A stretch of DNA of 64,000 nt from Whitmania pigra (GCA_021613335.1 JAJTWR010000228.1:968501-1032500); one strand, 5' to 3'; positions 11,702 through 24,317 are shown, numbered from the stretch's first letter. The notes: a model not told the origin generated them from the letters alone. Numbers and translations: made by a program.

Positions 11702-12277
11702 CTAAATTCTTCAATTAAAAATTTATTCCTTAAAAATTATTTTAATGGACAAGTGAATGAATTACTATAGTGGTGATCTCTGTTAACGTCGTCATTATCA
11801 TCAGCAGCATCATCGTCATCGTCATCGTCATCATCATCGTCATCAGGAGATATTTCTTAGTGTTGTTATTTAAAGATGTTACCAAAAATTGTTAATATTA
11901 GTATTATCAGGGCTATTATCAATTATTATGTTATCAGTATAATAATACCACAATTTATTATCAATAATAGCACTAATATTATTAAAATATTATTATCAAT
12001 ATTTTATTCTTAATAATAATCTAGACATTCATTGTGAAATGATATGAGCTGGGGATTTGTTTGTCCAATGTTGCAATGAAACTCAATTATTGATCAAGTT
12101 ATAAATCAATAGCAAGAGTTCTATTTATAGCGACATAGCCATTTTGTTTACCTCCGCCACATCTGCTACAGCATAGAATCGATAACAACAAACTTGCGTA
12201 GAACCATTAAAATAAATAGGTTGTTGATGAATGTTTTCAAAACGGTGATTGATACGGTGGTTGCTTAGCTCGATGGT
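11702..12277. other. Probable intron of the claudin-like gene
   Basis: AT-rich with a (gtcatc)n patch near 11810. A well-formed minus-strand donor (gcggag|gtaaac) lies near 12151, but the exon it would end is unclear. Confidence 0.35.
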
Positions 12278-12511
12278 TCAAATCCTGCCAACGGAATCCA
12301 GCCAACCTCTTCCTGCCATCCAGTTTTCACTCGAGGCAGCCACGCATCCCAGCAGGAAAGCACAGAAAGAGGACAGTTGTCCACAGTACCTGAAGGGCCT
12401 CCAAGTGGTCATTTCTCTCTCGAATCGCAGGTCATCGTTCCTCTTGGACTGGTGGTGGTGGTGGGTGGCGTGTTGACACGACCTGAACTTGAAGAACGAT
12501 CGCATGGCCAT
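12278..12511 (-). other. Candidate first exon (membrane span 1) of the claudin-like gene
   Basis: A minus-strand open frame contains RYCGQLSSFCAFLLGCVAAS followed by ENW. That is a hydrophobic helix and Trp in the place expected for span 1 of a claudin-like protein, ahead of the GIW...C loop exon. No good donor in the required phase was found, so the connection is inference only. Confidence 0.35.
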
Positions 12512-14893
12512 GTCCTTTCGATGTTGTTTGGTTGGCTCAGTTCAAGGACGAGGTTTGTTCAGAACGGTGTCGCCATCTTTGATCATTTCGAGATATTGTT
12601 AATATCATTTGTAATGTCTTTATTTCTTATTAATTCGACACAAATGTTGGCAATTGGTCTCTGAAGTAACGCGTTTGAGGTTAATAAAAATTATTTAAAG
12701 TAATTATTGATAATTGAATACTTTTACCTAAATAATATCTCCAGGGTTTATCGTCACAAAATTATTAATCAATATTCAACAAATACGTCCAATGCTTTTA
12801 CTTTTGATGATTTGAATTTTAAATTTCACAAAATGTTGTTATTATTAATTATAATTATTTATTTATTAATTATTTATTTATGACTAAATTATCATTGCAA
12901 TTATTTATGATTGTCGCTACTGTTATCAATGTTATTGATTATTATTACATTATTACTGAGGTAGTTATTGATATTATTATCATCAGATAATCAGATATAT
13001 CCAATCGAAAAGACTTTCAACCAGCGTTGTCTGATTCAAGCGGAATTGTGCAGGTTTCTGCTCAGACATACGAAACGTTGGTGCTTGCAAGATACCACAG
13101 CACATCCGCACATGAGCACAGCACGTGTTTACATGGATACTATGCCAGGCAGGAGAGATGCTGATGCTGCAAAGGAGATGAGGAACGCATTATTCCCCGT
13201 TCATACATCTGTTCTTGATGATGATGATGCTGATGATGGTAGCAATACATAAATTGTAGCATTTCACAAAATAAATAATTAAATGTACTATTGTTGACAA
13301 AACATGTAACAGGCTGATTTAATTTTATATAATAATAACATTATTAAAATTAGTTCGTAATTAGTACAGTAATGAAATAATGACAAAGTCGAGCAGATCA
13401 CGGAAAACATGCGAATAATTTTCATCTTGGAAGCCTTTGAAGTGAATTCTCAAGTGAAGGAACGATGGAATGAACGGAAAGTGGGAGAATGAAATTAAGA
13501 AAGAACGGATGGAAGGATGGATGGATGCAAGGGTGGATGAATGAATGGACAGGTGGGTGGATGAGTGGATGACATTTGGAGGAATCCAGAGCAAAAATAA
13601 TCCAACTAGAAATAAGCATTGGAATCGTTGTACGATCAGACGTGAGCGCATATTCATAACGGAACACCTGCACTCAAAAATGAGATTGTGAGCAAAAAAA
13701 GAGAGGACATTTTGTGGGAATTTTACGCTATTTCTATGAGAGTGTAACAAATAGTTGTCTGTAGAAGTTTTGCGAATTTGAATTCAAATGTATATTTGAA
13801 ATAATAGTTTAAATAAATAAATATTTCACCTAAATGAATAATCATTCATCACTGAATATTAAGGGATTGGTCGGTGGTTGAACGCTTGATTGACATGAAT
13901 TTGATTTCAAGTGATTCATATGTGCTGTTTACGTGACCATTTTGATAGCTGGTTGTAAACATCTTTTCATACAATACGAAATATCTATCTACCTATGATG
14001 GACACAAAATAATTAATTAAGAAAGCTCCTTATTTACTTTTAAATGCTTTTTGATAATTATTTTTTACAAATTTTTAATATTTCTTTTTTAAGCCGCAGT
14101 TTTATAAGCCGCAACTTTTACAAATTCTTATCATTCCTTTGTCTTTCTTTCCAAAGCTTATGTTTTCAAAAATTAAAAATTTAAAATAAAAAATATTTTT
14201 TACCAATGAACAAAATAAAAGAGCTAAATATGTACAATATATTACATAGACTGGGATTTTTCAAATAAAATATTTTTTTAGAAGCTATTGACTTTCTTTT
14301 GCTTAATGTCTATTTTTATATTTTGGTATTAATATATCTATGATTTAATATTATGGTTTAATAGGATAATTCATATTGTATTAATAATCAAATAATTATT
14401 ATAAAATAAATATTGTTGTGCTTTGAAATGTTTGGTCATTGTTGTTGGTGTCTACGTTAATTTTATCGTTTTTTTTAGAAAAGTAATATTGTTAAATTTA
14501 AGACAGTTATCAAATAAGACAACAGTTTGATCATCATCATCACCATCATCGTCGTTATTATTCTAATCATCATCACTGAGACATCCTCTCTAGAATAGAA
14601 ACGAAATTACTTAATAGAAACGACTACAACTAACAGCCATTCATCTATGAAAAATAAGAATTTATTAGCAAATTGAGATCTTCCTTCTCCAAGCTGTATT
14701 TAGATGCAAGCAAGTTTTAAAATAAAAAGGAAAATCCAAAATGGCTAATTATATCTTATGTTAGCAAACAAATCACGCATACATTTTTCACCAGTTCGAC
14801 CCAATTGTTATCACGACATTCTCAGAAATGAACTGCCCAATCAGAACAAGCTTTTCATCTTTCAACCGGATCGTCGACCAATGTCCTTCTGGC
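12512..14893. other. Long spacer without a supported gene
   Basis: Mostly AT-rich. A diverged ATGG-type tetranucleotide stretch lies at about 13500-13575. Open frames at 12968-13252 (+) and 13361-13750 (-) have no recognisable domain; the second owes part of its length to the ATGG repeat. Confidence 0.35.
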
Positions 14894-15229
14894 TTACAAT
14901 TGCTTGAGGTTGCTGAGGGCGGAGTCAGGCTTGTAGAAGATGAAGGTCAAGGTGTTCTGGTTCTCCTGGACACCCTTTCCAAGGAAGGCTTGAAGATCTG
15001 ACTTGTAGGTGATCTTAAGGGTAAGTTCGCCCCTTGGGCCTGCCATCTTGAATTCGAGGTCCTTTCCATGGGGTACTGGTGCCTCGGGAAGGTCAAAGGA
15101 CACGCTGCTTAGAGGGAACCTGAGGCTGATCTTCTTGTCTTGGACTGTGCACGATCCAAGAATGGGCAGAGACTGAGCTGCCATAGGCATGGACAGGTAC
15201 ATGGTAGCAATTCCTTCGTAGTTGGTCAT
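14894..15229 (-). CDS. Small protein of unknown function, 111 aa
   Basis: One coding exon, starting MTNYEGIATMYLSMPMAAQS and ending LSNLKQL. The composition is normal and the pattern of alternating hydrophobic residues (ISLRFPLSSVSFDL, ELTLKITY, NTLTFIFY) suggests a beta-rich fold. There is no signal peptide, membrane span or cysteine pattern. The start codon sits just after an acceptor-like aaaacag, implying a non-coding first exon upstream. A TATA box at 15859-15866 and the splice-motif array at 15615-15785 fit that reading. I do not recognise the family. It could be a lineage-restricted gene. Confidence 0.6.
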   Translation of the reverse strand: MTNYEGIATMYLSMPMAAQSLPILGSCTVQDKKISLRFPLSSVSFDLPEAPVPHGKDLEFKMAGPRGELTLKITYKSDLQAFLGKGVQENQNTLTFIFYKPDSALSNLKQL

Positions 15230-15348
15230 CTTCTGTTTTGATGAATATTTAGTAATTATTATAATTAAACAATATGCAAACTTAGAATAAACTTAAGGCT
15301 CTTGAGTTTTGTTCTATCGTATCGAACAAGAATCGAAGTTATCGAACA

Positions 15349-15435
15349 ACAACAACAACAACAATAATAATAATAATAATAAATAATAATAATAATAATA
15401 ATAATAACAATAATAATAACAATAATAATAATTGT
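15349..15435. repeat. AAC/AAT microsatellite
   Basis: Trinucleotide runs (aac)n then (aat)n in the presumed 5' UTR intron of the 14894-15229 gene. Confidence 0.9.
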
Positions 15436-15614
15436 AATACTCAAGTTATGTGCAATGATTACGTTGAAAAGCAAAGCAGTTATCATCAAATTTTAAATAA
15501 AACAATGGCTTTATTTAGAATATAAAAGAGCTAAAGTTTTGCTCGATTAATTTACTTTTATATAATATACTAGCGTGATTAACAATTAGTTTAAGAATAC
15601 CTAAATCAGCAAGA

Positions 15615-15785
15615 AATTAAAATAAAATAAAATATATCTTACTGCTTCTAAAAATCGAATAAAATATGCTGCTATGTTGCTTCTAAGAACAAAATAAAAT
15701 ATAGCTTACTGATTCTAAAAATAAAATAAAATATATCTTACTTCATCTAAACACAAAATAGAATATATCTTGCTGCTTCTGTTAG
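15615..15785 (-). repeat. ~32-bp minisatellite in which units carry splice-site motifs
   Basis: On the minus strand each unit reads about GTAAGATATATTTTATTTT...TTTAG followed by five bases such as AATCA or AAGCA. Five diverged units can be followed. Three keep a GTAAG donor motif, and four end in a T-rich TTTAG or CTTAG acceptor motif. The array sits where the first intron of the 14894-15229 gene should begin. Confidence 0.75.
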
Positions 15786-15858
15786 TCCCGGAAAAGTGGA
15801 ATCAAGCTCAGGTAAGACAAGAAGTAGCTAGCCTCATTGGAGTCTGGGTGTTTCCATG

Positions 15859-15866
15859 CTTTTATA
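15859..15866 (-). promoter_or_regulatory. TATA box for the 14894-15229 gene
   Basis: TATAAAAG on the minus strand, a consensus TATA box. It lies about 630 bp upstream of the start codon, consistent with a promoter and an untranslated first exon near 15830. Confidence 0.55.
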
Positions 15867-17372
15867 GACTGTCTGGATGGCTTGCCGAGTTTCTGCTCGC
15901 CCAGTTCTGAGTTTCTGCTTCCACAGACGCAAATTGAGAGCGAGTGAAGATGTGGAAAGAGCTATTTTTGGAATGTCTGTGGATTACTGCACGATATATA
16001 CTTATGCTTAAGTGGCTCACGTTCCACAGATAAACGGTGTCGTGTTCGCGTCCCATCTCGAGTCGCCAACAACCTTGGAAAATGTGTCTTACGAGAGGTT
16101 TCAAGACCATACAAACATATGACATTTTATAAACAACCGCTGTTGTTCGAGTTCTGGCTAAGTGAGCATTCGTGCGGAGCGTGGCAAAGGAGCAGACAGT
16201 TCGCATTGCTCTTGGAAGTCTGAGGGCAGATATGAATGGAATTTTTCCGCTTCCTACGCATTCCCACCAACTTCTTTTATCTTTCAATCATCCCTTTTGC
16301 ATTTCATCCGCCAAACGAAGAACTGATGAACATTTGGAGTTACTTTTGTGTGTAGAGGTTGTGTGCCACACCTATTCGTGTTTGTAACATATGCTTTGCG
16401 TGGTCGTGCAATAAGCATTTGTAAGCTTGGTTTATTAATGTATATTTTATAATAGTAGTAATACCTTTTATATAAGTGTTAACAAATTCTTCGTTTATTC
16501 AATGTATGATAGTAATATCTTTTTAAACGCAGCAATAATAAAATAATATCTTCATTTAAAGACCATAGGCAATATTTACACAATAGTTTCAAATGTTGGC
16601 ATTACAATATTAATATAATATAATTACAATATTAAGTTTGTATATCAGCGATAGTATGATATACATCTAGCGTTATTTATTACTAATGTACGTTTCTGTT
16701 TTGATGCTGCTTGTTACAAGCGGCTGTTTCTAACATATATAACAGAAGAATATTTACGACTTTTCTCGTTCAAGCATATTTTATTATCACTGTAACTAAT
16801 AATATAATTTGATACGAATTTCCACTAATTGCATCAAAGAATTAAGCAGTGCGAGACCATCCATTCATGTCAACGCTATCAGTCTGCCTGATTGATGGTG
16901 AATATGTAAGGAAAAATTATTGTTATTAATATTACAATTACCGAATTAAAAAGAGGTTAGAAATGTTCAAAAAGTATTATTGCAGTGACAACATGGCTGT
17001 ATTAACAGGCGGGAGAAAATCCGTAAACAACGCCGTAAACAAAGATGGAAACAAGACGGACAACAACTTGGCATCGGAATGAAAACATACAACTTTCTTA
17101 TTCTTGTTATCTTTCAGCATCTTTGCTTTTATTTTGTTTTTATTTTTAATGCTCCAATAATTTCACTTTCACAATATTCTGTTTAGCAACACGTTCTTAA
17201 ACTTAATTAAAACACTGTCACAGAATTAATGATATTAATTTATGCAAAGACTACTTTTCTACAAGACAAAAAAGTCTCAACTTCTCTTTCGAGGAATGCT
17301 TTGAAGACTCTTTCTGTATGAGACATCTGCTTATATTTTTCGATGCAATGAGATACTTTTAAATTATTACTA
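15867..17372. other. Spacer without a supported gene
   Basis: A 141-codon minus-strand frame (15862-16287) overlaps the TATA box region and has no domain features, so I do not call it. The rest is AT-rich. Confidence 0.35.
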
Positions 17373-17559
<187 letters not shown>

Positions 17560-17844
17560 ATTAAATACTATTATTTCAATTTATTATTATGATAGGAATT
17601 TGCCAAGAAACAAATGATTTATAAATTCCTCTGCTCCTTGAAAACAAGGAAAACACTTCAGACACCTTTCCCTTCTTTGTCTTTTGTTATCTAACATTTT
17701 TATTTTCATAGTTCTTTTCTTCATTTTTTGTATTTGATGTATTTTTATTATTGTGTCTACTAATCAGTATATTTATTAATAATTTCAAAAATTAGGATTA
17801 TTGTGCTTGCCTTAATTAAATTACGTTAACATTATTGTTGATAT

Positions 17845-19486
17845 TGTTGTAAACTTAGAAATTAATTAAGTTTATATTGCTAAAATAATTAAATTTATAA
17901 TTCATTATATTTGGTATCTTTGTCGGGCACGTGGTATCTAATATTTCTACAGAAAAGCATTCTCGATATTCAGCGAGAATCCAAACAACTTAGAAGCCCA
18001 AATATCCATTGGCATCTTCTAAGTACCTCAATTCCTTAAACTCTTACCTTCGATTATTAAGTTCCGTTAACTGAATACTTGCTTAATAAACTTACTCTAA
18101 AACTTACTAGTTCCCGGACCCCAGGTTCTTTCATTGGTGTCAGGAGTGGGATTTCCAAGGGCCATTGCGATTGTCAAGAAACCTTTGGGATTAGGAATCT
18201 GGTAACGTTAAGAGCGGTTAAGGTGAAAGCAAGTAAGATCGAAGGATAAGCTGAGTGGGATCAAAAATGTTCAGTATCAAGGTATTGGAAGAATTAAATG
18301 TTTTCGAATTGAAGTGAGAACTCAGGGTAAGAAAGTTGGACCCTAAAGGGAAGACGGAAGAACTTCTAGAACGTCTTGAGACTTGGATAATCGACAATGG
18401 TTATGAGGTGGACGAGTACGTTTTTGAAGACCATGGCTATATACAGTTGATGGCCGGGCTTGGTGCCGACTTAACTGAACAACAGCAGCGAGTGATGAAT
18501 TTCTTGGCAGAGGAGGAAATTAGAATCAAGAAATTAAAAAGTGAGCTGAAGGAGATTTTGGCAAATTCCAATGAAGTCACGTCAGTGTCCGATGAGCCAG
18601 TTCAGTGCACGATTGCCTCGTTGGTATCGGTTGTGGAGAGAACCGAAGAAATAATTGAAGGGGGGACTTTGGGAGAGACCAGAGTGGAGCCTCCTCGCGT
18701 TGAGGAATCAGTGGAGGAACTGGGCCCGGAGAACAGTGGCGATCGATTTGAGTTGGGAGTTTCCGAATTCGATTCAGCTGTGGATATCGTGGAAGTTGGA
18801 GCTGCAGATGTCATTGTAACTGAGAGGGGAGATGTTGGCGGTGAGGTACTCGGCGTTCGTGAGTACGTGGTTGATAAGGTTGGATCAATGTCTGAGAAGT
18901 TTATTTGTGGAGATCTCAGTCAGGGCGGGCTTTCTGGCTTTCGGAGGTCGTCGGAGACTCGAGCCGAACATTTAGTGCTGTTGGTTGTTTTGCTGATCTT
19001 TTTCAGCAAGCGTTTTAGTAGAGATACGAGAGGAGGACGGGCTCGCATTGAAACAATGGTGGTACATGGGCACCATGTTAGAGATTGTGTCCCGAGAGTA
19101 AAAATGAAGGTGGCACTCATCCGCCGACTGGCGAAGTACCACGGGAAGCAGTCTGTTCGGGACGAACAGATTTAAGGAGGGTTTAATGTTGTAAACTTAG
19201 AAATTAATTAAGTTTATATTGCTAAAATAATTAAATTTATAATTCATTATATTTGGTATCTTTGTCGGGCACGTGGTATCTAATATTTCCACAGAAAAGC
19301 ATTCTCGATATTCACCTGATATTCAGCGAGAATCCAAACAACTTAGAAGCCCAAATATCCATTGGCATCTTCTAAGTACCTCAATTCCTTAAACTCTTAC
19401 CTTCGATTATTCAGTTCCGTTAACTGAATACTTGCTTAATAAACTTACTCTAAAACTTACTAGATCCCGGACCCCAGGTTATTTCA
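17845..19486 (+). mobile_element. Complete, internally short LTR retrotransposon
   Basis: Two direct LTRs, 17845-18133 (289 bp) and 19187-19486 (300 bp), begin TGTTG and end TTTCA. They are nearly identical apart from an 11-bp insertion in the 3' LTR and a few substitutions. A 4-bp target-site duplication (atat) flanks the element at 17841-17844 and 19487-19490. A primer-binding site (tggtgtcaggagtgggat) follows the 5' LTR, and a purine-rich tract (aaggaggg) precedes the 3' LTR. The internal region is only about 1.05 kb, with no protease, reverse transcriptase, RNase H or integrase. It therefore has to be a non-autonomous derivative, mobilised by a relative. Preserved ends and LTR similarity suggest a fairly recent insertion. 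Confidence 0.92.
18267..19175 (+). pseudogene. Gag-like reading frame of the LTR element, with an early stop
   Basis: The frame starts at ATG 18267 and is interrupted by TGA at 18315-18317. It then stays open to 19175, about 285 codons. The peptide around the stop (LNVFELK, then LDPKGKTEELLERL) has the pattern of a SAP-type helix-hinge-helix, which occurs at the N terminus of some retrotransposon Gag proteins. The middle is strongly acidic (many Glu/Val). The last part is basic (RVKMKVALIRRLAKYHGKQS) and may derive from another part of the parent polyprotein. No zinc knuckle is seen. The parent family cannot be named from this. Initiation downstream of the stop is possible but unproven. Confidence 0.6.
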
Positions 19487-19490
19487 ATAT

Positions 19491-20301
19491 TGATATTATT
19501 TGTAACAATCTCAGTCTTCATCTCTGCACTTAAATTGAACAAACGATAAAGACGTTACTAGTGCAATTTAACTGGAACGTTAGTAATCTGCTAGCAGAAC
19601 AACTGATAAATTATATTTTTAATAAATTAATATCTGTGCAACAAACACAATTCGTCAGTTTATTTTTATCCACGATGAAAACAAATCCTCGCGTGAAATA
19701 ATTTTGGCAATGTTGGACCTCAGTTTGCTCTTATACATAATAAGTAATTTACGAAAACAATTCATCTCTATTAAGTCATCATCTTAAAAAAGTGAGTTAA
19801 AAATGAGTAGCTGCGTAATTGATTTTTATTGCACCATCTCCATATGTTACTTATCTCTCCAAGTACTTCAGGAAAACTTATGATCAGCCGGTATTCAAAG
19901 ATAAGTATAATATATAATACATTATATTATAATAATATAATAATGCTTATAATATTATAAAATATTGTTATTATATTATAAATTGTGTTTTAATATAATA
20001 TTATAATATATTATGATAAATAATAGTTTATGGTGATACTTTACAATGATTAATTTTTTTGTAATTTTATTTTGTTGTTAAAAGTTGTAGTTATAAATGA
20101 CTTAAACATTATTTAACGCTCTATGACATGTTTTTATTAAATGATTATTAAAAACTATATTAGATTTAACAATTTTATTTTATTTTTTACTTAATTTAAA
20201 AATGAAATAACTTAATTTATGTTTTAACTTTTCTTTGCTTGCCCAACTGTTTGTTGTTAATGTTCCATAAGTATTAGCGGCGTACGAGAACCGTTTTAAG
20301 C
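19491..20301. other. AT-rich spacer upstream of PMPCB
   Basis: Contains strongly palindromic tataatatta-type sequence at about 19910-20030. No gene is seen. The PMPCB promoter should lie in the last few hundred bases. Confidence 0.4.
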
Positions 20302-23300
20302 ATGATATTCAGGAGTTTGATTTCATCATCGAGTCTACGTTTACTTAGAGAATATTCACCTAAAATATTACCCAGGGTTAGAATCTTAAATTAGGCTAAT
20401 CTAATAATTATTGTAATGTCTGCTTATATGTTTGAGTAAGCATGCACCGACATTGCGTGATACGTGTATCGGTAACAATTACAATTAAGTAATAAAAAGC
20501 TTATGGCATAATAGCCTGTGGTTATTTATTGAGCAAAACATTTCATATCTTTGAATACTCGCTTAATCTAAATCTCTATGTATATATTAAAAATAACTTG
20601 CATTGGTCTTGGAAATCAAGCAATTGAATAATGAAACTTTATGATCAGGCGACACAAGTTCGAAATCTGCATGCCGTGAAGTCAGGATTCCTGAACATTC
20701 CTGAGACGAAGATCACCACTCTCAAGAATGGACTCTGCATTGCATCGGAAGACTCAGGAACTCCAACGGCAACAGTAATTTTTGTTTCTTTAAAATTTTC
20801 ATCGGCATTATTTTTGAGAAAATAGCATCTTTTAGCGAATCATAATTATGTTGTGTCATAATTTATTTTTATCAACTAATTGTTTCAAAATTATTGAGTT
20901 GTGTGGGCACTTTCTATTATTGAAGCTTCATGGTATTCCACAAATTCATTAAGATTTTGAAGTTGACAACTTCAATGATTTTTATGAGTATAAAGCAAGG
21001 TGGAGCCAGATTACTTATTTAATAAAGGAAACTTATAATAGCAGACATGTTGACTTCTAAACATTTACTGCTAATGAATCATCACTTGCAACATTGATGA
21101 GGAAAATTGACTTTGTATTTCGACAGGTGGGAATATGGATTGATGCTGGGAGTCGATTTGAGAACCTGAAGAACAATGGGGTTGCACACTTCCTCGAGCA
21201 CATGGCTTTCAAGGTCAGTTAATTGAAGTTGCCATTGTTAATTATTTGTTTCTTGGATTTTAACATTATTATTATTTATAATTTTAATTACCTCAATGTT
21301 ATAATGTTACAATTTCTTCAATAATCTCACAATGCATAATTACAAAATTGTGCTACCTAGCAACACACATTTAACTTACTAAATTGTCTACTTCTGGCAA
21401 ATCAAACAATAGGGAACAAAAAAAAGGTCACAAATCAATCTTGAACTTGAGATTGAAAACATGGGTGCTCACCTCAATGCCTACACCTCAAGGGAACAGA
21501 CTGTTTATTATGCAAAGTGCTTCTCCAAAGATCTGGAGAGAGGTACGGACTGTTTTTAGACACCAATTGCATTTCAGCATTTTTGGGTTGTATTGACAGC
21601 TTATTTTGATTGGTTGATTGTATGAATTCATTATCTCAAGGATTAATATAGTTGCAATTAACATTGCATTTTATTTTATAACACATTAAGTCATGTCTCA
21701 TCATTTGCATTTTCACTCATTCTATCATCTTCATCTTACAGCCTTGACCAACAACTTAATCATAATCATAATCAATCGTAATGGTATTCACTGTCGGTTG
21801 CAGCTGTTGAAATCCTGTCGGACATCAATCAGAACAGTTTGCTGAGGGAACAGGAAATTGAAGTTGAGAGGGGAGTCATTCTCAGGGAAATGCAGGTGAT
21901 GATGATGATGATGGTGCAGGTGATGATGATGATGGTGGTGGTGCAGGTGATGATGATGATGATGGTGGTGGTGCTGGTGATGATGATGGTAGTGGTGGGG
22001 AGCTGTATGAAGACTAATAATGAATTATAGTCACAGCAATTTTAAGTGAGACCAAGGCTACTGTTATTGTTGTGGCTGCAATTATGATGATGATGATTTC
22101 ACTAGGAAGTTGAGACCAACCTCCAGGAAGTTGTCTTTGACCACCTCCATGCCACAGCCTTCAAGGGAACACCACTGGGCATGACCATCCTTGGTCCTGT
22201 TGAGAATATCAAGTAAGTTTATGTTTGACTCGTTAATTGATTAAGATTCCAGGTGCATGATCTGAGTTATGAAAAGTTATTTTTATTTCAATGACATTAG
22301 ATTTTGTAGAATCTTGCAATGCTTGCATTAGTTAATTAATTTGCTTGATTTAGCCTTTTATACCAAATGGCAATTGCTGATGCCAACTGAGTCTTGCTTT
22401 GTGATTGAGAGTTTGCCATAGATGCACCGAGTAACATTATAATAAATCATGATAATTTCTCAGGACCATAAGCAGAAACGACCTTCTAGATTACATATCC
22501 ACTCACTACAAAGGGTCGAGGATGGTTCTGGCTGCTGCAGGAGGTGAGTGACATCACCCTGATCATTATCATCTTAATCACAGCTTCAAACAATTTTGTC
22601 ATCGTCACCAGGCGTGCGACACGAGGAGTTGGTGGGCCTGGCCGAGAAGTACTTCGGTGGTCTAAGCCCCCAGTTCGAAGGGGAGCTGCCGAACGAGCCG
22701 TGCAAGTTTTCCGGCGGGGAGGTAGGCTAAATTTATTAGATGAAACACCCTATGCTCAAAGGAGATGATTATAGTTATTAAAAAATTGTGATTATATCAA
22801 AGTTGTTGTAAGTCAGAAATAGCTCAAATGGTAGTGATCATTCCAGGTTAGGGTGAAGGACAATGACATGCCATTGGCTCATGTGGCTCTTGCAGTTGAG
22901 GGAGCGAGGTGGTGCGACCCTGCAAACATCGCTCTCATGGTAGCCAACACCCTGATCGGCTCGTACAATCGTGCCGTCGGTCCGAACATGACCTCGGTCC
23001 TGGGTCAGTTGTGCGCCGAAGGAAACCTCTGCCACAGTTTCCAGTCTTTCAACACTTGCTACACTGACACAGGCCTGTGGTGAGTGATGCAGCTTTTTAA
23101 TTTTCTTCCAATTCAGTTATGAAATGATTATTGAAAAGATTACTTAATCTACATGAAGAAAATGCCATAGACTTGTTTTGGGTTTTGATTAGTTGTTGTT
23201 ATTCGTAGGGGCATGTATTTCGTCGTCGAACCGAACCAGATTGCAGACATGGTAAAGGTCATCCAGGCCGAATGGTAACCTGTAAATTGTGTAACTTCTC

Positions 23301-23976
23301 CCACACCTGAATGGTTGAATGATTAATTACCTTGATTGATAGGATGAGGTTATGCTCATCAGTTCCGGAAGAAGAAGTTGTCAGGGCCCGTAACCATCTT
23401 CTCACCAACATGCTCCTGATGCTGGATGGTTCCACCCCCATTTGTGAGGACATCGGAAGGTACCTACTCGTTAATTATTTGTAGCTCACGTTTTGTCAAT
23501 TGGCATTTTATATTATGTGAATTTCATAAATGCATTTTTATTTCAACATTTTCTTGGACCTCTCTGATTGTGAATCAACTCTTTGTTTACAGACAGATGT
23601 TGTGCTACCGAAGGCGTCTGCCTCCGACCGAACTTCAGGCTCGCATCGAGGCAGTCGACGCCAAAGTGCTGAGGGACACCTGCAAGAAGTTTATCTTCAA
23701 CATGAAACCAGCTCTTTCGGCAGTCGGTGAGTTCGTGGGTCAATGGTGGAAGGTAACGGGTGGGGATAAAGGGTCAGATCAGGATCAAGGGGCCTATATC
23801 TGTGCAGATTGTGCACTCTTGATGATCAATGCCAACACTTTATTCTTATAGGTCTTGTTGTGAGATATTAATTTATCTGAGAGATAATAATTAATTATCT
23901 TTGCGATTATTTTGCAGGACCCATCGACCAGCTTCCAGATTATGCGAGCATTTGCAGCCAAATGTACTCCTCATAA
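20302..23976 (+). CDS. PMPCB: Mitochondrial processing peptidase subunit beta
   Basis: Catalytic subunit of the matrix protease that removes targeting presequences from imported proteins, in a heterodimer with the alpha subunit. Thirteen exons: 20302-20376, 20649-20774, 21127-21213, 21413-21542, 21804-21895, 22106-22212, 22464-22543, 22612-22721, 22847-23079, 23209-23274, 23343-23459, 23593-23726, 23918-23976. Phases agree throughout and give 471 aa, close to the family length. The zinc site HFLEH is intact. Other landmarks are [28 protein letters not shown] and [10 protein letters not shown] chose 20302 because that exon encodes a presequence ([19 protein letters not shown]) with an R-x-Y/S cleavage motif and joins in phase; the ATG at 20631 would lack it. 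Exon 1 and its weak donor are the least certain part. Polyadenylation signal AATAAA at 24318-24323. Confidence 0.96.
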
Positions 23977-24317
23977 CATTAATTGTTTCCTTTAATATCA
24001 TTATTATTATTATTACTGGTTAAATTACCAAACAGGATTGAATTACTTTCAATGTTTTTTTTTGTAAAATTCCAGTCATCTTGTATTGTTTCTCGATGTA
24101 CGATTGAGTCTAATAAATCATTCAAACTTGATGGAAAACTAACGTGCCATGATTGTAGTGAATATTTTAACAGATTAATTTAAAATGTGTCATTCGTAAA
24201 GTGGCCTCCATTCTTGTGGACTTATGCCATCATGGCAAACTGAGAGTTGGTGGTCATGTTGCGTTTCAAATGCACTGCCAGATGAAGATGCTGTAGGGAC
24301 AAGTTCAAAATTTAAAC

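Noticed and set aside
12249..12310. tRNA-like sequence with A-box and B-box motifs (gcttagctcgatgg, ggttcaaatcc)
   Set aside because: The two motifs overlap with no room for an anticodon arm, so no cloverleaf is possible.
12968..13252. 94-codon plus-strand frame ending in an Asp-rich tail
   Set aside because: No family features and no splice partners; the acidic end comes from a gatgat repeat.
15862..16287. 141-codon minus-strand frame
   Set aside because: No domain, signal or homology; it overlaps the likely promoter of the gene downstream.
22544..22768. Plus-strand frame with Arg/Gly-rich peptide
   Set aside because: Wrong frame of PMPCB exon 8 with flanking intron.
23530..23743. Open frames overlapping PMPCB exon 12 on both strands
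   Set aside because: Shadows of a well-supported exon; the PMPCB frame carries the homology and splice phases.
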